This document shows positions 1-8,477 of a DNA stretch of 64,000 nucleotides, piece by piece. Position numbers and translations under genes: made by a program. Source of the stretch: Mycolicibacterium canariasense (GTDB lineage: Bacteria > Actinomycetota > Actinomycetes > Mycobacteriales > Mycobacteriaceae); NCBI RefSeq assembly GCF_002101555.1, contig NZ_LQOL01000060.1:57944-121943 (forward strand), in the 5' to 3' direction. The notes beneath the pieces were generated by a model, which saw only the letters and a program-made list of their open reading frames with translations, was not told the origin of the DNA and did not search any database. How positions within the stretch are numbered: position 1 is the first letter of the stretch; each line of letters begins with the position of its first letter.

Positions 1-1
1 G

Positions 2-874
2 GAGCCGGGCTGGAGCAAGATCATCCCGGCGTTCGCTGCCACCCCCGAGGGCAAAGGCGTCGCGGTGACGACGTCCTATGGCGCCTCCGGTGACCAGTCC
101 CGCGGTGTCGTCGACGGCAAGCCCGCCGATATCGTGAACTTCTCCGTCGAGCCCGACGTCGCCCGCCTGGTGAAGGCTGACAAGGTGGCCAAGGATTGGA
201 ACTCCGATGTCACCAAGGGCATCCCGTTCGGCTCGGTGGTCTCGTTGGTGGTGCGCAAGGGCAACCCCAAGGGCATCAAGGATTGGGACGACCTGCTCAA
301 GCCCGGCATCGAGGTCGTCACGCCCAGCCCGCTGAGCTCGGGTTCGGCCAAGTGGAACCTGCTGGCCCCGTACGCCGCCAAGAGCAATGGCGGTAAGGAT
401 TCGGCGGCGGGCCTGGACTTCGTCGACAAGCTGGTCACCGAGCACATCAAGACCCGCCCCGGCTCCGGCCGTGAAGCCACCGACGTGTTCCTGCAGGGCA
501 CCGGCGACGTGCTGATCAGCTACGAGAACGAGGCGATCAACGTCGAGCGGCAGGGTAAGGACGTCGAGCACATCAACCCGCCGCAGACCTTCAAGATCGA
601 GAATCCGGTAGCCGTCGTGAGCACCAGCGCTCACCTGCAGCAGGCCACTGCGCTGAAGAACTTCCTCTACACCGCCGAGGGCCAGAAGCTGTGGGCCGAG
701 GCCGGCTTCCGCCCGGTCGACCCCGCCGTGGCCGCCGACTTCGCCAAGGACTTCCCGAGCCCGGAGAAGCTGTGGACCATCGCCGACCTGGGCGGCTGGA
801 AGGACGTCGACCCGGCGCTGTTCGACAAGGACAGCGGCAGCATCACCAAGATCTACAAGCAGGCCACCGGATGA
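2..874 (+). CDS. subI: Sulfate-binding lipoprotein SubI, 3' part (5' end outside window)
   Basis: The open frame runs in from the left edge and gives 290 visible residues, so the N-terminal signal/lipobox is not seen. The visible part has the periplasmic sulfate/thiosulfate-binding protein pattern: TTSYGASGDQ near the start, then DIVNFSVEPDV, a VRKGNPKGIKDW stretch and the NPLS-type ligand segment (PSPLSSGSAKWNLLAPY). It should capture sulfate outside the membrane and pass it to CysT/CysW. Its stop overlaps the cysT start (ATGA at 871-874), so it belongs to the subI-cysT-cysW-cysA operon. The sequence fits the sulfate branch well; thiosulfate or molybdate binding cannot be excluded from sequence alone. 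Confidence 0.93.
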   Translation, partial: EPGWSKIIPAFAATPEGKGVAVTTSYGASGDQSRGVVDGKPADIVNFSVEPDVARLVKADKVAKDWNSDVTKGIPFGSVVSLVVRKGNPKGIKDWDDLLKPGIEVVTPSPLSSGSAKWNLLAPYAAKSNGGKDSAAGLDFVDKLVTEHIKTRPGSGREATDVFLQGTGDVLISYENEAINVERQGKDVEHINPPQTFKIENPVAVVSTSAHLQQATALKNFLYTAEGQKLWAEAGFRPVDPAVAADFAKDFPSPEKLWTIADLGGWKDVDPALFDKDSGSITKIYKQATG

Positions 875-1734
875 CCTTCTCTCCGGAGACCGCGGTGAGC
901 CCCGCCCCGGGAGCCTCGGCTCCCGGGGCGGAGCGTCGTCATCGTCTCGGCACCACGTCGCTGCGGGTGGGGGCCGCATCGATCTGGCTTTCGGTGATCG
1001 TGTTGCTGCCGCTCGCGGCGATCCTGTGGCAGTCCGCCGGGGGCGGCTGGTCCACCTTCTGGCAGGCCGTCAGCTCCAACGCGGCGCTGGAGTCGTTCAA
1101 GGTCACGGTCACCATCTCGATCGGCGTCACCGTGGTGAACCTGGTGTTCGGGCTATTGGTGGCCTGGACGTTGACCCGTGACGAGTTCCCCGGCAAACGG
1201 CTGGTGGACGCGGTGATCGACCTGCCGTTCGCATTGCCGACCATCGTCGCCAGCCTGGTGATGCTGGCTCTCTACGGCCCCAACAGTCCGGTGGACCTGC
1301 ACCTGCAACACACCAAATGGGGTGTGGGTGTGGCGCTGCTGTTCGTCACGTTGCCGTTCGTCGTGCGCTCGGTGCAGCCCGTGTTGCTCGAACTCGACCG
1401 CGATGTCGAAGAGGCGGCGGCTTCCCTGGGCGCCAACAGCTTCACCATCCTGACCAAGATCATCCTGCCTGCGCTGCTGCCGTCCCTGCTGTCCGGAGCC
1501 GGCCTGGCGTTCTCCCGGGCGATCGGCGAGTTCGGCTCCGTCGTGCTGATCGGTGGCGCCGTTCCCGGCGAGACCGAAGTGTCCTCACAGTGGATCCGCA
1601 CCCTGATCGAGAACGACGACCGGACCGGTGCGGCGGCCATCTCGATTGTGCTGCTGCTGGTTTCGTTCGTCGTGTTGTTCATCTTGCGTGCGGTCGGTTC
1701 CCGCGCGGCCAAGCGTGAGGAACTGTCGAGATGA
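871..1734 (+). CDS. cysT: Sulfate ABC transporter permease CysT
   Basis: A 287-residue inner-membrane permease. After a short polar N-terminus, several hydrophobic helices follow, and the EAA cytoplasmic loop that contacts the ATPase is clear (EEAAASLGANSFTILTKIIL, about residues 179-198). GEFGSVVLIGG near the C-terminus is typical of sulfate permeases. The ATG at 871 was chosen because it sits in an ATGA overlap with the subI stop; an upstream in-frame extension would lie inside subI. Its own stop overlaps cysW the same way. It should pair with CysW to form the translocation channel energised by CysA. Confidence 0.95.
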   Translation: MTFSPETAVSPAPGASAPGAERRHRLGTTSLRVGAASIWLSVIVLLPLAAILWQSAGGGWSTFWQAVSSNAALESFKVTVTISIGVTVVNLVFGLLVAWTLTRDEFPGKRLVDAVIDLPFALPTIVASLVMLALYGPNSPVDLHLQHTKWGVGVALLFVTLPFVVRSVQPVLLELDRDVEEAAASLGANSFTILTKIILPALLPSLLSGAGLAFSRAIGEFGSVVLIGGAVPGETEVSSQWIRTLIENDDRTGAAAISIVLLLVSFVVLFILRAVGSRAAKREELSR

Positions 1735-2543
1735 CCCTCTCACCCGCGGTGCGGTACCTGGTGCGGTTCCTCGCGCTGGCGTACGTCACCATCCTGGTCA
1801 TCGTGCCGGTCGGCCTGATCCTGTGGCGCACCTTCGAACCGGGTATCGGCGCCTTCGTCGGCTCGATCACCACCCCGGCGGCCATCTCGGCGCTGCAATT
1901 GTCCCTGCTGGTGGTGGCCATCGTGGTGCCGCTCAACGTGCTGTTCGGGGTGCCCACCGCACTGGTGTTGGCGCGCAACCGGTTTCGGGGGAAGAGCGCG
2001 CTGCAGGCGGTCATCGACCTGCCGTTCGCCGTGTCGCCGGTGGTGGTCGGCGTGGCGCTGATCCTGCTCTGGGGCAGCGCCGGGCTGCTCGGGTTCGTGG
2101 AGAACAACCTCGGCTTCAAGATCATCTTCGGGCTGCCCGGCATCGTGCTGGCCAGCATCTTCGTCACCGTCCCGTTCGTCATCCGCGAGGTCGAACCCGT
2201 CCTGCACGAACTGGGCACCGACCAGGAGGAGGCCGCCTCCACCCTGGGCTCGCAGTGGTGGCAGACGTTCTGGCGGATCACGCTGCCCTCCATCCGGTGG
2301 GGGCTGACCTACGGCATCGTGTTGACCGTCGCGCGCACCCTCGGCGAGTTCGGTGCGGTGATCATGGTCTCGTCGAATCTGCCCGGCACGTCGCAGACGC
2401 TGACCCTGCTGGTGTCCGACCGCTACAGCCGGGGCCAGGAGTACGGCGCCTACGCGGTCTCGACGTTGTTGATGACGGTAGCGGTCATCGTGCTCGTCGT
2501 TCAGGTGATTCTCGACGCCCGGCGTATCCGGGCGGCAAAATAG
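1731..2543 (+). CDS. cysW: Sulfate ABC transporter permease CysW
   Basis: A 270-residue membrane permease paralogous to CysT. It begins with a hydrophobic helix (FLALAYVTILVIVPVGLIL) and carries the EAA loop (QEEAASTLGSQWWQTFWRITL) around residue 165 and the GEFGAVIMVSSNLPG motif common to CysW proteins. Length is normal for the family. The start is coupled to the cysT stop (ATGA at 1731-1734). It is followed after 19 bp by cysA, whose own Shine-Dalgarno lies in that gap. It forms the sulfate channel with CysT. Confidence 0.95.
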   Translation: MTLSPAVRYLVRFLALAYVTILVIVPVGLILWRTFEPGIGAFVGSITTPAAISALQLSLLVVAIVVPLNVLFGVPTALVLARNRFRGKSALQAVIDLPFAVSPVVVGVALILLWGSAGLLGFVENNLGFKIIFGLPGIVLASIFVTVPFVIREVEPVLHELGTDQEEAASTLGSQWWQTFWRITLPSIRWGLTYGIVLTVARTLGEFGAVIMVSSNLPGTSQTLTLLVSDRYSRGQEYGAYAVSTLLMTVAVIVLVVQVILDARRIRAAK

Positions 2544-2562
2544 GGCGCAAGGAGACCGTGCA

Positions 2563-3597
2563 ATGACCAACGCCATCACCGTGAAGGGCGCCAACAAGCG
2601 CTACGGCGATTTCGTGGCCCTGGACAATATCGACTTCGTGGTCCCGGAAGGGTCGCTGACCGCACTGCTGGGGCCCAGCGGTTCGGGCAAGTCCACCTTG
2701 TTGCGGGCGATCGCCGGCCTCGATACCCCGGACACCGGCGAGATCACCATCAAGGGCAGGGACGTCACCGGGGTGCCGCCGCAGCGGCGCGGCATCGGCT
2801 TCGTGTTCCAGCACTACGCCGCGTTCAAGCACCTGACGGTGCGCGACAACGTGGCCTTCGGCCTGAAGATCCGTAAGCGGCCGAAGGCCGAGGTCAAGGA
2901 GAAGGTCGACAACCTGCTGGAGGTGGTGGGGCTGGCCGGTTTCCAGACCCGGTACCCCAACCAGCTCTCCGGCGGCCAGCGCCAGCGCATGGCGCTGGCC
3001 CGGGCGCTGGCGGTGGACCCGCAGGTACTGCTGCTCGACGAGCCGTTCGGCGCCCTGGACGCGAAGGTGCGCGAGGACCTGCGCGCGTGGCTGCGGCGGC
3101 TGCACGACGAGGTCCACGTCACCACCGTGCTGGTGACCCACGACCAGGCCGAGGCGCTCGATGTCGCCGACCGGATCGCGGTGCTGAACAAGGGTCGCAT
3201 CGAGCAGGTCGGTTCGCCCACCGAGGTGTACGACGAACCCGCCAACCCGTTCGTGATGTCCTTCCTGGGCGCGGTGTCCTCGGTCAACGGCTCGCTGGTG
3301 CGCCCGCACGACATCCGGGTGGGCCGCAATCCGGAGATGGCCATCGCCAGTGCCGATCCGACGGTGGCGGCGACCGGGGTCATCCGGGCCGTCATCGACC
3401 GGATCGTCGTGCTGGGCTTCGAGGTGCGCGTCGAGCTGACCAGCGCCACCGACAACGTGCCGTTCACGGCCCAGATCACCCGTGGCGACGCCGAGGCGCT
3501 CGGTTTGAAGCACGGCGACACCGTCTACGTGCGGGCCACCCGGGTGCCCAACCTGGGCACGAGCGCGCCGGCGGAATCCGCGCTGACCGGCGTCTAG
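2563..3597 (+). CDS. cysA: Sulfate ABC transporter ATP-binding protein CysA
   Basis: A 344-residue ATPase that drives sulfate import through CysT/CysW. Visible motifs are Walker A (GPSGSGKST, about residues 37-45), the signature LSGGQRQRMA, Walker B LLLDEPFGALDAK and the switch histidine in VTHDQAEA. A C-terminal regulatory region of about 100 residues (PHDIRVGRNPE onwards) fits a TOBE-like domain. An AAGGAG Shine-Dalgarno lies at 2549-2554, 8 nt before the ATG. The stop codon abuts the stop of the convergent desaturase gene with no spacer, so there is no room for an intergenic terminator. Confidence 0.95.
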   Translation: MTNAITVKGANKRYGDFVALDNIDFVVPEGSLTALLGPSGSGKSTLLRAIAGLDTPDTGEITIKGRDVTGVPPQRRGIGFVFQHYAAFKHLTVRDNVAFGLKIRKRPKAEVKEKVDNLLEVVGLAGFQTRYPNQLSGGQRQRMALARALAVDPQVLLLDEPFGALDAKVREDLRAWLRRLHDEVHVTTVLVTHDQAEALDVADRIAVLNKGRIEQVGSPTEVYDEPANPFVMSFLGAVSSVNGSLVRPHDIRVGRNPEMAIASADPTVAATGVIRAVIDRIVVLGFEVRVELTSATDNVPFTAQITRGDAEALGLKHGDTVYVRATRVPNLGTSAPAESALTGV

Positions 3598-4506
3598 TCA
3601 GGCCACGACGGGCTGTGCGGACTGCTCGTCGTCGACCGGCCGTTTCTCGGTCCACCCCGGTGGGCCCACGAGATAGCCGATGCGGCCCCGCCACGTGCCG
3701 GCCCGCCAGATGTCGCGCACCATCGCGGCGAACTCGTGGAAGTTCACCTTGATGGGATTGTGGGTGTCGATGTTTTTGGTCAATCCGTAACGCACCGTTT
3801 CGGTTTCGTCGGCGTAGCTGTTGAACCACCGGTCCCAGACGATGAGGATGCCGCCGTAATTCTTGTCGAGGTACGGGTTGTTGGCGCCGTGGTGTACCCG
3901 GTGGTGCGACGGGGTGTTGAAGACGTATTCGACGGGGCGGGGGAGCTTTCCGATGAGCTCGGTGTGCAGCGGGTATTGATACAGCAGGACGATCGCCTGG
4001 CTGAGGAAGATCAGCCATACCGGCACACCCGTCAGTGCCAGCGGGATGTACACCACCGACGACAGGAACCGGCCCGGGATCAGCCACGGCAGCCGCACCG
4101 CGGTCGACATGTTGAAGTGCTGACTGGAGTGGTGCACGCTGTGTGCCGCCCAGAACAACCGAACCCGGTGGTTCATGCGGTGTTCGGCGTAGTAGGCCAG
4201 GTCGGCCCCTACGATCGCCAGCAGCCAGACCCACCATTCCGATGCCGACAGTGTGACCGGAGCCAGCGTCGCTGCCAGCAGCACGATGGGCACCGAGATG
4301 AAGTGCTCGCCCATCTTCGCGATCCGGCCCAGCCCGTACACCGACAGGCTGGCCAGGGTGTCGCGCAGTCCGAAGCCAACCCGTTGCCGCGCCGGCGTTT
4401 TCGCGTCGGCTCGCCTGCGCTCCAGACGGTCACCGACGACTTCGATGCCGAGCAGCAGCAGGAAGGCCGGGATCGCGTAGAGCCCGATGTTGCCGATCCA
4501 TTCCAC
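3598..4506 (-). CDS. Sterol desaturase / fatty acid hydroxylase family membrane protein
   Basis: A 302-residue integral membrane protein of the fatty acid hydroxylase superfamily, a di-iron family that hydroxylates or desaturates lipids. The histidine clusters that bind iron are present: EHRMNH (about residue 107), HSVHHSSQHFN (about 121) and HRVHHGAN (about 204). Hydrophobic helices flank them. The start is GTG. The gene follows the TetR gene by only 6 bp on the same strand, so the two probably form one transcript and the TetR protein probably controls it. The lipid substrate cannot be inferred. Its 3' end abuts cysA. Confidence 0.85.
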   Translation of the reverse strand: MEWIGNIGLYAIPAFLLLLGIEVVGDRLERRRADAKTPARQRVGFGLRDTLASLSVYGLGRIAKMGEHFISVPIVLLAATLAPVTLSASEWWVWLLAIVGADLAYYAEHRMNHRVRLFWAAHSVHHSSQHFNMSTAVRLPWLIPGRFLSSVVYIPLALTGVPVWLIFLSQAIVLLYQYPLHTELIGKLPRPVEYVFNTPSHHRVHHGANNPYLDKNYGGILIVWDRWFNSYADETETVRYGLTKNIDTHNPIKVNFHEFAAMVRDIWRAGTWRGRIGYLVGPPGWTEKRPVDDEQSAQPVVA

Positions 4507-4512
4507 GGGTGG

Positions 4513-5154
4513 CTACTTTCGTCCGGAGTTCTTGGGCATGCCGGCGATCTGCCATCGCATCGCCTGGCCGAACATGTCATCGGAGACCCGCTTCGGGTCG
4601 ATGCGGCGCTGCCGGATCAACCCGCTGAACAGTGCGAGGGTGATGGTGGCGAAATCGTCGACGGACACCACGGTCTGGTCGACATCGTTGCGGTCCAGCA
4701 CGCCGGCCAGGATCTCGCGGACCGCGCCCAGGGTGCGCGCCGAAGCGTCGGCCTCGATGCGCATCAGTTCGGGATTGCGCACGGCGTGCAGCCAGAACTC
4801 GGTCTTCAGCACGGCGACGTGAAGGTCCTTGTCGGCGATGGCGATCAGCATCCGCCCCAGCGCCTGCAGCGGATCCTGCGACAGCGCTTCGGCGGAGTCG
4901 AAGATGTCGGCCACTTCGTCCATGTGGTTGACGGCCCGGTCGGTCATCAAGGCGGCGAACAACTCGTCCTTGTTGGCGAAGTTGGAGTACACCGCACCGA
5001 CCGAGAAACCGGCCGATTCCGCGATCTCCTCGACCGACGCAGCGGCGTAGCCGCGCCGGGCGAAGACCTGCGCGGCGGCCTCGAGCAGCTGCCGGCGGGT
5101 GCGTTCTCTGCTTTCCGCGCGGGTCAACCGGCGCGGTTTTTCGGCGTCGTCCAT
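4513..5154 (-). CDS. TetR family transcriptional regulator
   Basis: A 213-residue repressor-type protein. The N-terminal helix-turn-helix is clear: RRQLLEAAAQVF, then ASVEEIAESAGFSVGAVYSN and FANKDELF, about residues 20-66. The remainder is the variable ligand-binding domain. The ATG at 5154 is chosen because the domain begins normally there; the open frame extends upstream, but that would run into the chelatase gene and through a perfect operator-like palindrome. That palindrome ends 4 bp upstream of the start, so autoregulation is likely. No good Shine-Dalgarno is visible, so the mRNA may be leaderless or nearly so. The desaturase gene follows by 6 bp and is the probable target. Confidence 0.9.
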   Translation of the reverse strand: MDDAEKPRRLTRAESRERTRRQLLEAAAQVFARRGYAAASVEEIAESAGFSVGAVYSNFANKDELFAALMTDRAVNHMDEVADIFDSAEALSQDPLQALGRMLIAIADKDLHVAVLKTEFWLHAVRNPELMRIEADASARTLGAVREILAGVLDRNDVDQTVVSVDDFATITLALFSGLIRQRRIDPKRVSDDMFGQAMRWQIAGMPKNSGRK

Positions 5155-5158
5155 ACTT

Positions 5159-5194
5159 GGATAGTAACCATTATTTGAATAATGGCCACTATCC
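5159..5194. promoter_or_regulatory. 36-bp two-layer palindrome, probable TetR operator
   Basis: Outer arms GGATAGT (5159-5165) and ACTATCC (5188-5194) enclose inner arms CCATTATT (5168-5175) and AATAATGG (5178-5185), symmetric about a central TG. Thirty of 36 positions pair. It is AT-rich in a high-GC genome and lies just upstream of the TetR gene, which is the usual place for an autoregulatory operator. TetR-family binding is inference. Confidence 0.75.
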
Positions 5195-5206
5195 GAGTTT
5201 GGCGGC

Positions 5207-5917
5207 CTACGCGGCGGCCGCGACGCCGCACGCGGCGTCGAAGCGGTCCAGCACCGTCTCGGCGACCAGCCGGTGCGGCCCGAGCGGCTGGGCCATCGGG
5301 ATGCCGTGCGTGGTGGCGAAACTTGCCACCCGGTCCGTGATGCGGCCGTGCGCCAGGAACCACGGCGCGATGACCAGCCGATCGGCGCCGCGGTCCCGGA
5401 GTTCACCGGCGATCCGTGCCAGGTTCGGGTGCGCGCCGGCGGCGAAGGCGGTCGCCGCCGTCCAATTGGTGTGCGCCACCAGCTGTTCGGCCACCATGGC
5501 GGTGCGCGAATTGGCTTCTGGGCGTGACGAACCCACCGCGGTCACCATGACACCGACGCCGTCGAGCCGGGACACCCCGGCCTCGGCGATGCGGCGGCGC
5601 AGCACGGCCACCAGTTGATCGTCCTCGCCGAGCACTTCGGTCTGGCGGGCCCTTGTCCCGGACTCGGCGATCATCGCCGGGATGTCGACGCGGGCGTGGT
5701 AGGCATCGGCGAGCAGCAGCGGTGTCACCACCGCGCGGTCACCCACCGAACACAGCACATCGACCAGATTCGGCGAATTCTGTTCGCAGAACGCCGGAAT
5801 CACCTCGAGCCCGGGGCGCATCCGGCGGATGGTGGCCGCGACGGCATGCGTGTTGGCGGCGGCGCGCGGATCCGCGCTGCCGTGGGCGGTCAGGACGAGG
5901 GCGCTTGCGCTGCTCAC
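5207..5917 (-). CDS. che1: Sirohydrochlorin ferrochelatase (CbiX/SirB type)
   Basis: A 236-residue chelatase inserting Fe2+ into sirohydrochlorin, giving the siroheme needed by the sulfite reductase of the same operon. The N-terminal ALVLTAHGSADPRA motif carries the metal-binding His, and a second half has the related pattern (LVIAPWFLAHGRITDRV), as in two-lobed CbiX/SirB proteins. The GTG at 5917 (SSASALVLTAHGS) is preferred; the longer frame upstream is cysH antisense or overlap sequence with no family similarity. It starts 13 bp after cysH. Cobalt chelation for cobalamin is an alternative, but the sulfur operon favours siroheme. Confidence 0.85.
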   Translation of the reverse strand: MSSASALVLTAHGSADPRAAANTHAVAATIRRMRPGLEVIPAFCEQNSPNLVDVLCSVGDRAVVTPLLLADAYHARVDIPAMIAESGTRARQTEVLGEDDQLVAVLRRRIAEAGVSRLDGVGVMVTAVGSSRPEANSRTAMVAEQLVAHTNWTAATAFAAGAHPNLARIAGELRDRGADRLVIAPWFLAHGRITDRVASFATTHGIPMAQPLGPHRLVAETVLDRFDAACGVAAAA

Positions 5918-5930
5918 GCCCGCGGCCCGT

Positions 5931-6644
5931 TCACGAGGCGTGCAGCCCGCATTCCGTCTTGGCCTGCCCGGCCCACCGTCCGCTGCGCGGATCCGCGCCG
6001 TCGATCGGCTTGCTGGTGCACGGTGCGCAGCCGATCGACGGATAGCCTTCGTAGACAAGGGGATTGACCAAGATGCCGTGCTCGTCGATGTAACTCTGCA
6101 TCTCTTCGTCGGACCACGCCGCGAGCGGGTTGATCTTCACCAGACCGAAGGCTTCGTCAAAGCTGATCAGTGGAGCGTTGGCGCGCGTCGGCGCCTCCAC
6201 CCGGCGGATCCCGGTGACCCACGCCGAATAGCCCTTGAGTGCCTTGCTCAGCGGCTCGACCTTGCGCATCCGGCAGCATGCCGCGGCGTCGCGGGCGAAC
6301 AGGTCCTTACCGTGCAACGCGTCCTGTTCGGTCACGGTGCGTTCGGGGGTGACGTTGTGCACCTTGACGTCGTAGACCGCCTCCACGGCATCGCGGGTGC
6401 CGATCGTCTCCACGAAGTGGTACCCGGTGTCCAGGAACATCACGTCGACACCGGGGCGGACCTCGGCGGCCAGGGCGACGAGCACCGCGTCCTGCATGTT
6501 GGAGGCCACGATGTAGTTGCCGCCGAAGTTCCGATCGGTCCAGCGCAGCAGGTCCATCGCGTCGGCGCCGTCGAGCTCTCTGGCACCGCGCTCGGCGATG
6601 CCTCGCAGATTTTCCTCGGTCATCAGCGCTTGGTCGCTCATCAT
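5931..6644 (-). CDS. cysH: Adenosine 5'-phosphosulfate (APS) reductase, 4Fe-4S type
   Basis: A 237-residue thioredoxin-dependent APS reductase making sulfite from APS. The paired cysteine motifs for the iron-sulfur cluster mark it as the APS rather than PAPS type: CCRMRKVEPL (about residue 132) and CAPCTSKP (about 209). The C-terminal catalytic cysteine lies in TECGLH. The P-loop-like segment and FLDTGYHF are also present. It sits between sirA and the chelatase, so sulfate reduction from APS to sulfide is encoded in one operon. The 30 bp between sirA and this gene contain a dispersed GAGCG-type repeat. Confidence 0.95.
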   Translation of the reverse strand: MMSDQALMTEENLRGIAERGARELDGADAMDLLRWTDRNFGGNYIVASNMQDAVLVALAAEVRPGVDVMFLDTGYHFVETIGTRDAVEAVYDVKVHNVTPERTVTEQDALHGKDLFARDAAACCRMRKVEPLSKALKGYSAWVTGIRRVEAPTRANAPLISFDEAFGLVKINPLAAWSDEEMQSYIDEHGILVNPLVYEGYPSIGCAPCTSKPIDGADPRSGRWAGQAKTECGLHAS

Positions 6645-6677
6645 TACCTCAGCTCTCGCTCTTCGCGCGGGCGCTCA
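6645..6677. repeat. Short GAGCG-type repeat at the sirA/cysH junction
   Basis: Read on the minus strand, the sirA stop TGA runs directly into GAGCGCCCGCGCGAAGAGCG. This resembles the GAGCGAAGC-type elements at 36249, 46394 and 50153. It fills nearly the whole gap between sirA and cysH. Confidence 0.5.
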
Positions 6678-8351
6678 TCGAAGATCAGCTTCGTCGGCTC
6701 GCAACGCCCATTGGGCGAAACGCTCGCCGGGCTCGCGTTGTTTCACGAAGTTGCGCGCGACACGCTCGATGTAGTCGCCGAGTTCGGTGGACAGCACCTT
6801 GTGCTGGCGCAGCTTGCGGCCGAACCCGCTGTCCAGGCCCAGGCTGCCGCCCAGGTGCACCTGGAAACCCTCTTCCGGGCCGTTGCCGTCGTCCACCATC
6901 TGACCCTTGAAGCCGATATCGGCGATCTGGATCCGGGCGCACGAGTTCGGGCACCCGTTGATGTTCACCGTGATGGGCACGTCGAGCTCGGCATTGATGT
7001 CCTCCAACCGCTGCTCCAGCTCGGGCACCAGGCTCTGGGCCCGGACCCGGGTCTCGGCGAAGCTCAGCTTGCAGAACTCGATGCCGGTGCAGGCCATCAG
7101 GTTGCGCCGCCAATGGGACGGGGTGGACGGCAGCCCGATGGCGTCCAATTCGGCGCGCAGCCCAGCCACCTTGTCGTCGGGAACGTCGAGGATGATCAGC
7201 TTCTGGTACGGGGTGAACCGGATGCGGTCCGAGCCGACCGATTCGGCCAGGTCGGCGACCTTCGTCAGGATGGTGCCCGACACCCGGCCCGCGATCGGGG
7301 CGACGCCGACGGCGTTCAGACCGTTCTTCAGCCGCTGCACGCCGACATGGTCGATGGGCCGGGAGACCGGATCCGGGGCGGGGCCGTCGATGAGGGCCCG
7401 CTTGAGGTATTCGGTCTCCAACACCTCGCGGAACTTCTGCACGCCCCAGTCCTTGATCAGGAACTTCAGCCGGGCCTTGGAACGCAGCCGGCGGTAGCCG
7501 TAATCGCGGAAGATGCTGACCACGCCCTCCCACACGTCGGGCACCTCGTCGAGCGGCACCCAGGCGCCGACCCGCTGGGCCAGCATCGGGTTGGTGGACA
7601 GGCCGCCGCCCACCCACAGGTCGAAGCCCGGGCCGTGCTCGGGGTGGTTGACGCCGATGAAGGCGACGTCGTTGACCTCGTGCACGACATCCTGCAGACC
7701 CGAGATCGCGGTCTTGAACTTGCGGGGCAGGTTGGAGTACTCGGGCTTGCCGATGTAGCGCTTGACGATCTCGTCGATGGCCGGGGTGCCGTCGATGACC
7801 TCGTCGAGCGACTCACCGGCCAGCGGCGAACCGAGCACCACGCGGGGGCAGTCGCCGCACGCCTCGGTGGTCTGCAGGCCCACCTCGTCGAGCCGGCGCC
7901 AGATCTCGGGCACGTTCTCGACCTGGATCCAGTGGTACTGGATGTTCTCCCGGTCGGAGATGTCGGCGGTGTCGCGGGCGAATTCGGTCGAGATCGTCCC
8001 CAGCGTCCGCAGTGAGGCGGCGGTCAGCGCCCCGCCGTCGCTGCGCACCCGCATCATGAAGTACTCGTCCTCGAGCATGTCGGTGTTCTCGTCACCGGTC
8101 CAGGTGCCGTCGTACCCGGGTTTGCGCTGGGTGTAGAGGCCCCACCAGCGGAACCGGCCACGCAGGTCACCCTTGTCGATACTGTCGAACCCGCCGGGGG
8201 CGTAGATGTTCTCGATCCGGGCCCGCACGTTGAGCGGATTGTCGTCCTTCTTGGACTGCTCGTTGGCGTTGAGCGGCTCGCGGTAGCCGAGGGCCCACTG
8301 GCCTTCGCCGCGTGGGCGCTTGGCTGGCTTAGCAGGATTCGCGGTCGTCAT
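6675..8351 (-). CDS. sirA: Ferredoxin-dependent sulfite reductase (siroheme, 4Fe-4S)
   Basis: A 558-residue assimilatory sulfite reductase reducing sulfite to sulfide with electrons from ferredoxin. The siroheme/4Fe-4S cysteines are seen in ACTGIEFCKLS (C-x5-C) and NGCPNSCAR (C-x3-C), in the second half. An upstream TEACGDCPR segment and paired nitrite/sulfite reductase repeats support the family. Length matches mycobacterial SirA/NirA proteins. The ATG at 8351 has an AAGGAG Shine-Dalgarno at 8360-8365 (minus strand), which is locked in a hairpin (8359-8376). A polycysteine short ORF lies 126 bp further upstream, so expression is probably attenuated when cysteine is plentiful. Confidence 0.95.
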   Translation of the reverse strand: MTTANPAKPAKRPRGEGQWALGYREPLNANEQSKKDDNPLNVRARIENIYAPGGFDSIDKGDLRGRFRWWGLYTQRKPGYDGTWTGDENTDMLEDEYFMMRVRSDGGALTAASLRTLGTISTEFARDTADISDRENIQYHWIQVENVPEIWRRLDEVGLQTTEACGDCPRVVLGSPLAGESLDEVIDGTPAIDEIVKRYIGKPEYSNLPRKFKTAISGLQDVVHEVNDVAFIGVNHPEHGPGFDLWVGGGLSTNPMLAQRVGAWVPLDEVPDVWEGVVSIFRDYGYRRLRSKARLKFLIKDWGVQKFREVLETEYLKRALIDGPAPDPVSRPIDHVGVQRLKNGLNAVGVAPIAGRVSGTILTKVADLAESVGSDRIRFTPYQKLIILDVPDDKVAGLRAELDAIGLPSTPSHWRRNLMACTGIEFCKLSFAETRVRAQSLVPELEQRLEDINAELDVPITVNINGCPNSCARIQIADIGFKGQMVDDGNGPEEGFQVHLGGSLGLDSGFGRKLRQHKVLSTELGDYIERVARNFVKQREPGERFAQWALRADEADLR

Positions 8352-8358
8352 TGAACTG

Positions 8359-8376
8359 GCTCCTTAGTGGAGGAGC
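8359..8376 (-). promoter_or_regulatory. Hairpin sequestering the sirA ribosome-binding site
   Basis: On the minus-strand RNA, GCTCCT (8376-8371) can pair perfectly with AGGAGC (8364-8359) around a 6-nt loop. The 3' arm contains the sirA Shine-Dalgarno, so the folded form would block sirA translation. Between this hairpin and the short ORF are two further perfect 12-nt palindromes (8396-8407 and 8436-8447) that could take part in alternative folds. Confidence 0.65.
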
Positions 8377-8477
8377 AGGCGGAGGGATCGCGCAGGCCAC
8401 CGGTGGCTGTCCGGCGGCGCAGATCCGTCGGCCAGCTGAAATTTCAGGGTGGGCTGGGTCCTAGGTCAACGCAGTCG

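Noticed and set aside
5829..8015. 728-codon plus-strand frame opposite cysH/sirA
   Set aside because: Shadow of sirA and cysH, whose cysteine motifs are intact on the minus strand.
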